From Actinostola sp. cb2023 (taxonomy: Eukaryota; Cnidaria; Anthozoa; Actiniaria; Actinostolidae): a DNA stretch of 64,000 nt. Positions 58,122 through 64,000 of this stretch are shown piece by piece. Position 1 is the stretch's first letter. Each line of letters starts with the position of its first letter. The stretch spans positions 1-64,000 of the forward strand of contig JAUJYZ010001069.1 in the NCBI GenBank assembly GCA_033675265.1, given 5' to 3'. The notes below the pieces were generated by a model, which searched no databases, was not told where the DNA came from, and worked only from the letters and a program-made list of their open reading frames with translations. A program made the position numbers and the translations under genes.

Positions 58122-60145
58122 AGAACTTCAAAGAAACATTGACATTTGAAAATGGGCGTTACGTAGCTTCTTTACCATGGAAAGATCAGCCCGTTACTGT
58201 GGAAGATAATCATAATCAAGCCAAGAATAGACTCTACAGTCTAGAAAGAAAACTTCTGCAAGATCCAGTTAAAGCTAAGTCTTACAGAGAAGCCATTAAT
58301 AAATATGTTGATGATGGGATAGCAGAGGAAGTGCCTAGTGATGAAATTGTCCCATCTGACAATCGTCCTGTCTTTTACTTACCACATCATGCCGTTCTTA
58401 AAGAAGATAAACAAACAACTAAAACTAGAATTGTGTTTGATGCCTCAGCGAAGGGTAACAATGGGTTATCCCTAAATAGCTGCATTGAAGCAGGTCCAGC
58501 TTTACAACCAGATTTAGTTGGAATACTTCTTCGTTTCCAGAAGCATAGAATAGCTGTTGTTGGAGACATTGAAAAAAGATGTTTTTACAGATTGGCTTAA
58601 AAACTGAAGGCCGGGATTCTCATCGATATTTATGGAGACTTAGACATTGACAGTACCCCTAAAGTGTACAGGATGACTCGAGTGACATTTGGTGTTATTG
58701 CGAGTCCATTTCTAGCCGTTTGCACTACCCAGGAACATGCACGAAAGCACAAAGAAAGTTTCCCTCAAGCCTCAGATGAAATCCTCAAGAATACTTATGT
58801 TGATGATCTTGCTACAGGTAGAGATGAAGTGCATGAGGCACTCGAGTTGCAACAGAATGTAAAAGAACTGATGTATTTAGCAGCATTCAATCTGACCAAG
58901 TGGTCAAGTAATTCAGCTGATTTAATGAGAGAGATACCTGAGAAAGATAGAGCATCTGATGCCCTTGTAAAGTTAGACAAAAGCTTGCCAGATGTTCATC
59001 CAATCACAAGCACTCTTGGTGTGAAATGGAATACCAATACAGACAGCCTAATGTTCATGCTCGGAATGGATTCACCACAGCTACAAGTCAAGACATACAC
59101 GAAGAGAGAAATAGCTTCAGGTGCTGCAAGGGTATTTGACCCAATTGGCCTTATTTCCCCATTTACAGTACGGTCCAAGATAATGCTTCAAAGTCTATGG
59201 ACTCTAGGTGTTGGTTGGGATGACCCCTTATCGACGTCTGTCTGCACAAAATGGAATCAATGGCTTACAGAACTTTTGGAGCTCAGCATGCTTCAAATTC
59301 CCAGATGTTATTTAAGCTTTCCATTGTCAACATGTACCAAGTTGGAGCTTCATGCGTTTGGAGATGCATCGGAAGTAGCATATGCTTCAGCTGTTTACAT
59401 CAGAGCTGTGTCAAGAGAAGGAAATGTATCATCTTGTCTTGTGATGTCTGAAACTAGAGTAGCCCCTCTACGGAAAATTACATTACCACGTCTAGAGCTA
59501 ATGGCTGCGGTAATTACTGCTCGATTATGTACATACGTTAAGAAGGAGCTTGACTGTCCCATTGATCGTATTATTTGTTGGACAGATAACTCAGAAACCC
59601 TGCACTGGATCAGAGGATCAGCCTCCCAATGGAAACCCTTTGTTGCAAATCGGGTTACGGAGATACAATCATTGTTGGATCCTAGTTTTTGGCGTTGTTG
59701 TGCTGGACCTCAGAACCCAGCTGATATACCCACAAGAGGTGTTTCTGCAGAGCAGCTAATGAACAGTAGTGTCTGGTGGAATGGTTCACCATGGCTTGAG
59801 AAATCCGAAGAGCATTGGCCTGAAGATTTGAGATCTTCCTCCAAGATTGCAGAGGTTGAGAGAAATAGTAAATCTATGCTTACATGTAATGTTGTACAAC
59901 CAAGAGAAAAACTGATCGACATCACTAGATTTAGCAAGTACAGCCGACTAGTCAACACAATAGCGTGGATTAGAAGACTCATAAAGAACTTACGTTGTGT
60001 AAAAGAAAGAAGAACACTCAGCCATTTAACTGGGTTAGAGATTCAAGAAGCTGAGCATTGGTTGATAAAACAGGTTCAACTTGAATGCTTTCATGAAGAC
60101 ATTTCCATTGCACTAGATGGAAGTACTTCAAAGAACAGTAACTAA
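58122..60145 (+). pseudogene. BEL/Pao reverse transcriptase and RNase H, broken
   Basis: Frame 58,139-58,600 carries the RT start (FYLPHHAVLKEDKQTTKTRI, VFDASAKG) up to GDIEK; an extra A in a run breaks it, and another shift lies near 58,650. Frame 58,664-60,145 has the active site NTYVDDLA, the Pao peptidase-like connector and the RNase H region (FGDASEVAYASAVY, TLPRLELMAA, WTDNSETLHWI). It is clearly BEL family and inactive. Confidence 0.88.
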
Positions 60146-60162
60146 CAAATCTCACTCCATTT

Positions 60163-61410
60163 GTGTGTACAAATTCTGGTCTACTTTGTGTTGGTGGTAG
60201 GATTCATAAAGCAAACTTACCTGAAGATGAGAAGCATCCTGCTATCCTGCCTTCCAGCCATCCTGTTGTAAAACTATTGATACAAGATGTTCATTGTAAA
60301 GAGCTTCATGCTGGTGTTGAGTATACTTTAGCAGTCCTACGACAAAGATTTTGGCTAATCAAAGGGAGATCTAGTGTTAGACAAGTGGTAAAGAACTGTC
60401 TTCTTTGTCGTCACTACCAAACTAAGCCATACATGCAAAGAATGGCACCTCTTCCTTCTGACAGGATAACTCCTGCTCCACCATTTACCAATGTTGGTTT
60501 GGATTTTGCTGGACCTCTGTATTTGAAAGACACTAACGACAAGGCCTATATTTGCCTATTTACTTGTGCTGTTACTCGTGCCATTCATTTGGAACTTGTA
60601 AGTAATATGACAGTTGAAAGATTTCTACTTGCATTAAGACGTATGGTTGCCAGACGAGGAATGTGTAGTATTATTTGGTCTGACAATGCTAAAACATTCA
60701 AGGTTGCAAGTAAGGAGCTAGACAGATGTTGGAGAGTTCTAGAAGCTGACGAGATGTCTCTGGCATTCTCAGAGAAAAGGATCCAATGGAAATTCATTGC
60801 TGAAAGAGCCCCTTGGTGGGGTGGCTTTTATGAGCGTTTGGTGAAAAGTGTCAAAGTACCTTTGAAGAAGATATTTGGAAATGCCATGTTAGATGCTGAA
60901 CAATTAATGACTGTACTGGTTAAGATTGAAGCTCAGATAAACAGTCGCCCACTCACACATGTTAGTGTAGAACCTGATGACTTCAGAGCAATCACACCTG
61001 CACAGATTCTTATTGGAAGAAACCTGCAATCATCTGGCCCTATCAAAGAAACCAACAAGAGAGAGCACACCTCTCAAGCCATAACTAAACGTTTTCAGTA
61101 TCACCAAAGGCTTACAAACAGATTTTGGAAGAGATGGAGTGCTGAATATCTCAAGTCGTTAATCCACCTCAAGAAGTGGTTGAGTATTGGTCATGCAGTA
61201 CAAGAAGGTGACTTTGTTCTTATCAGTGAAGACAATGTTGCAAGAGGTCTGTGAAAAAAGGCACGTGTAGAATCTACCCATGTTGGTCGTGACGATTTAG
61301 TAAGATCAGTTACTCTACGATTGCTGTCTGGACGGATGATGCGTCGACCAATACAACGTCTTCCCCAAATAGAAACTGTTGATGCAGACTTAGCTGTTGA
61401 GCTATCATAA
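60163..61410 (+). pseudogene. BEL/Pao integrase, interrupted by a stop
   Basis: Zinc-binding HHCC region (HAGVEYTL...CLLCRHYQ), rve core with Asp in VGLDFAGP, Asp in IIWSDNAKTF, and Glu in FYERLVKSVK, and a C-terminal part. A stop TGA at 61,252 splits the ORF, which continues to TAA 61,408-61,410. A frame break around 60,146 separates it from RNase H. Confidence 0.87.
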
Positions 61411-61483
61411 GATGAACTTTGAACACATTTGAACTTTGTTGAACATTATGTATTTTATTACTTTTTGATGCACCCCTGCATCA

Positions 61484-61493
61484 GGCGGGAGAA
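61484..61493 (+). promoter_or_regulatory. Polypurine tract of the BEL element
   Basis: GGCGGGAGAA directly precedes TGTTCTG of the 3' LTR, the expected plus-strand primer position. Confidence 0.7.
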
Positions 61494-61579
61494 TGTTCTG
61501 AACGTAATTAGCATAATTTGTATACCGCTTGTAAGTTAGTATCGCAGGCGCACTTGCACTGACCCGATGTATGTAAAAC
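61494..61579 (+). repeat. BEL 3' LTR, truncated
   Basis: TGTTCTGAACGTAATTAGCA and then CCGCTTGTAAGTTAGTATCG match the 5' LTR without the Tc1-like insertion. Similarity stops after GTATGTAAAAC, so the LTR end or its downstream flank is lost. Confidence 0.8.
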
Positions 61580-62194
61580 CACAGGCAGCCCAACCATTCC
61601 TTTTGAGGCTACTAAATAATTCAATAAAATGATATTTGCGTCTTTTTTGATGGGTTTCCTGTGGTAGAGCTCGCGCGCGCGCAATACGTTTTATATTGGG
61701 CTTCCTGTGTTGAGTAAGGTTTAATGTTGGGATCCCTGTGTGCGTCCCGCAGTACATGTGTATATTTACACAAGGTATGAAACTCGGTCACGTGACAATT
61801 ACGTTTTTGCCCCTAATCTTTGTCAATATGACGTGAAAATTCAATTTTTCTTGGAATAACTAATCTTTACTGTATTCTCTAAACACTTCATAAGCTTCAG
61901 TCGTCTAACTTCACCGTACGCTGAGTAATTTTAATTTTGGCATTTTGTGCTTCATGGCCTGATGTGCGGTGCATTTTGTTGGTGCACTTTTCCGTGAGGC
62001 AGTCGGATTTTACCTTCGAGAGTACATCGGCAAGTGCTCGGTTGCTAAACATGACGTATTGGTACGTCAGTTCACGTCATGTTACTGTATACGCCATTTT
62101 GGTTTATGTCACAAGCTACATTGTTATATATCACTGTATTTTATACATACATACATACATACAAGCCTCATAATTTATCAAAACAAACTTACAA
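61580..62194. other. Intergenic sequence
   Basis: Repeated short strings TTCCTGTG and GGGCTTCCTGTG, a (GC)-rich dinucleotide run at about 61,670-61,682, and a CATA microsatellite at about 62,142-62,163. The open frames here lack domain features. Confidence 0.5.
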
Positions 62195-63436
62195 ATGAGC
62201 GAAATAGTTTTAAATGCAGAGCAAAGGAGAGTTTTGGATCGAGTAATGTGTGGCCACAACTTATTTATCAGTGGCAAAGCCAGTACAGGTAAGACATTTA
62301 TCATCAAACACATTGTCAAGTTGATTGAGAAGACGAAGGCCATTGTTGTCACTTGTACAACTGGTATGGCTTGTACGCTTTACGAGAACGCTAAGACGTT
62401 ACATTCATTTGCTGGGCTACGAAATGGACGAAGGAACATTGATGCGTTGGTCTCGTCGGTCATGAACAACACCGAGTGTTTGCAAAGATGGCGTTCAACT
62501 GAGATATTGATAATCGACGAGATATCTCAGTGTAGCATGAAGACCTGGGAGACCATTAACACGTTAGCCCAGAAAACAAGGGGAAATAATCTTGTATTTG
62601 GAGGTATGCAGGTAATTGGGGGTTGGGGATTTTTTTCAGTTGCCTCCAGTTAAGAACGACATTGACGAAGCGAATTATTGCTTTGAAAGTGAAGTGTGGA
62701 ATGAAGTTTTCGCTCACACTGTGCTTTAAAAAAATGTTTATTGACAAGATGAGACTGAAAGAGAATTTCTGAATGTACGTGGAGAACTGGCTGGTGGTGA
62801 ATGTTCTCTAGAGACACTATATTTCATTAATAATCAACTGGCAAGGAAAAGATTACATGCCAAAGATTTTGGACTGACATTTGTTCCACATATTTTTTGT
62901 AATCATTTTGATGCGAATTAATTACAACATGGAGGAGCTACAGAAGCTGCCAGGGGAGATGAAAATATATCAGGCAACAGATACGTGCTGTGAATCAGTA
63001 TTGAAAAAGGTAACCGTGGCAGAGAAATCGCTTGCACTAAAGGAAGGAACAGAAGTGATGCTCCTGTACAACATCTCTTCAAAGCTCACTAATGGAACCA
63101 GGGGAATAATTGTTTTCTTTGTGTGATGCTCCAATTGTAAACTTTTATAAAGTTGGGATTCATTACAAAGTATCAAAAGTGACGTGGTTTGCCTACAAAC
63201 CGGGTAGCGTTGACACCATTGTTGGCCAAAGAACCCAATACCCTTTGAAACTGGCATGGGGTATTACAGTGCACAAGAGTCAGGGTCAAACTTTGAAAGC
63301 ATGCTGTGTTCACTCTGGAAAAGAGTTTGTTCCTGGACAGCTTTATGTTGCTTGCTCTCGAGTATCTTCAGTGAAAGGATTGTCAATTGTCAACTTCAAT
63401 GAAAGGAAGTTAATCTTTGCATCAAGGAAGGTGTAG
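62195..63436 (+). pseudogene. PIF1-like helicase gene, frameshifted
   Basis: SF1 helicase of the PIF1/RecD class. Walker A GKASTGKTF (near residue 26), Walker B ILIIDEISQ, then GDFFQLPPV in a shifted frame at about 62,620, a poorly preserved middle (62,720-62,940), and the C-terminal motifs KLAWGITVHKSQGQTL and QLYVACSRVSSV at 63,230-63,370. At least three frame breaks or introns are needed. It may be a mobile-element helicase (PIF1-like genes are frequent in such elements). Confidence 0.7.
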
Positions 63437-63526
63437 GAGTTCTATGCCCACCATCATGATCAAGTTTGTGAACCATCATTGCAGTGTTGTAGAAAAAAAG
63501 AATTATGTTTTGATTGTTTTTCAGGA

Positions 63527-64000
63527 ATGCCAGCACTGAATGACCCACTGGATTTTGATCTGGACGAGAGTGATATACAGGAAATTGATGAAATATGTAG
63601 ATCATATTTTTCACAAGAAGAGGATGAAGAAGTTAATGTGATAGATTTGGAAGAGGTGTTAAATGATATTCTCTCACAAGTGTCTGTTGATGCTTCTTTT
63701 TCAGATCCCATTTGCCCACATTCTATGTTGGAACAATTATTGAGAGACGATTCCAAAGTGGTAGGATGTTTTGTAGAAAAGTACAATGCTCTTATTTATT
63801 TCTTACAGCAAGATGAAATGCTGCCTAAAGTGAAGTCATTTACCAGAATTCAGTGTACCCGTCTGTGGCAGGCATTGCATGACAAGGCAAAGAAGAAAAG
63901 GGATGGACCTGTGAAGTTTGACTTTAAAGGTATAAGGACCTCAGAAATGACTCTTCTGGCTAGTCCTGAGATTGTCAATGAATTTGCATCATTACTAGAT
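63527..64000 (+). CDS. Open exon running off the window
   Basis: From ATG 63,527, preceded by TTTTGATTGTTTTTCAG (acceptor-like), the frame is open for 158 codons to the window end. It has an acidic start (DESDIQEIDEICRSYFSQEE) and later KSFTRIQCTRLWQALHDKAK. It could be a downstream exon of the helicase gene or a separate gene. Family unknown. Confidence 0.5.
   Translation, partial: MPALNDPLDFDLDESDIQEIDEICRSYFSQEEDEEVNVIDLEEVLNDILSQVSVDASFSDPICPHSMLEQLLRDDSKVVGCFVEKYNALIYFLQQDEMLPKVKSFTRIQCTRLWQALHDKAKKKRDGPVKFDFKGIRTSEMTLLASPEIVNEFASLLD

Larger units (their letters stand above)
19226..61579 (+). mobile_element. BEL/Pao LTR retrotransposon, degenerate and multiply interrupted
   Basis: The order on the plus strand is split 5' LTR, primer site, gag, protease, pol and a 3' LTR fragment. 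Its own sequence is about 5-6 kb. Insertions are the DD37E element (19,266-23,227), the Polinton (25,590-50,973) and the Kolobok-like element (51,127-58,117). Gag and pol carry frameshifts and stops, so it is inactive. BEL identity rests on the gag core, the YVDD reverse transcriptase, the Pao-type RNase H region and the integrase. Confidence 0.88.

Noticed and set aside
62142..62163. CATA repeats, considered as CRISPR-like or telomeric
   Set aside because: A simple microsatellite without spacers and not at a chromosome end.

Overview
The window is AT-rich nuclear DNA of an invertebrate metazoan. It holds introns with GT/AG borders, AATAAA signals, a BEL/Pao retrotransposon, a Kolobok-like (TTAA) transposon, a DD37E Tc1/mariner-like element, several MITEs and a complete Polinton/Maverick (adintovirus-like) element. 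I cannot name the species. No ordinary single-copy host gene, rRNA or tRNA was recognised.

Layout. Positions 1 to about 53,804 form a huge inverted repeat centred near 14,045. The left arm (about 1-14,033, running off the window) mirrors the right arm (about 14,058-53,804). The right arm carries one large extra segment, the 25,384-bp Polinton at 25,590-50,973. The Polinton has 168-bp identical terminal inverted repeats and a 6-bp target duplication GTCATG. The uninterrupted target is present in the left arm at 2,886-2,891, so an empty and a filled allele of the same site lie in one window. Whether the palindrome is real or two haplotypes joined head to head in assembly cannot be decided here.

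Nesting in the right arm. A degenerate BEL/Pao element (19,226-61,579) has a DD37E Tc1-like element (19,266-23,227) inserted in its 5' LTR. MITE A (19,317-20,463) lies in the terminal repeat of that element, and MITE B (19,517-20,249) lies inside MITE A. The BEL pol gene is cut by the Polinton, and 153 bp later by a 7-kb Kolobok-like element (51,127-58,117). RT, RNase H and integrase relics plus a 3' LTR fragment follow to 61,579. A broken PIF1-like helicase gene and an open exon end the window.

The Polinton. The left end is a plus-strand run of small, mostly unknown genes (25,776-29,370). A long minus-strand block then encodes basic virion-like proteins, packaging ATPase, adenovirus-type protease, double-jelly-roll capsid protein, a large minor capsid-like protein, chromodomain integrase and a 1,649-aa protein-primed-type DNA polymerase B. 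A bidirectional control region at about 46,880-47,240 drives a minus-strand early-looking unit (44,970-46,878, perhaps including polB) and a plus-strand unit (47,239-49,035). Both units appear to use an adenovirus-like plan of one leader with a splice acceptor before most ORFs. Minus-strand accessory genes occupy the right end (49,122-50,804). All core genes are intact, so the element looks recent and possibly functional.
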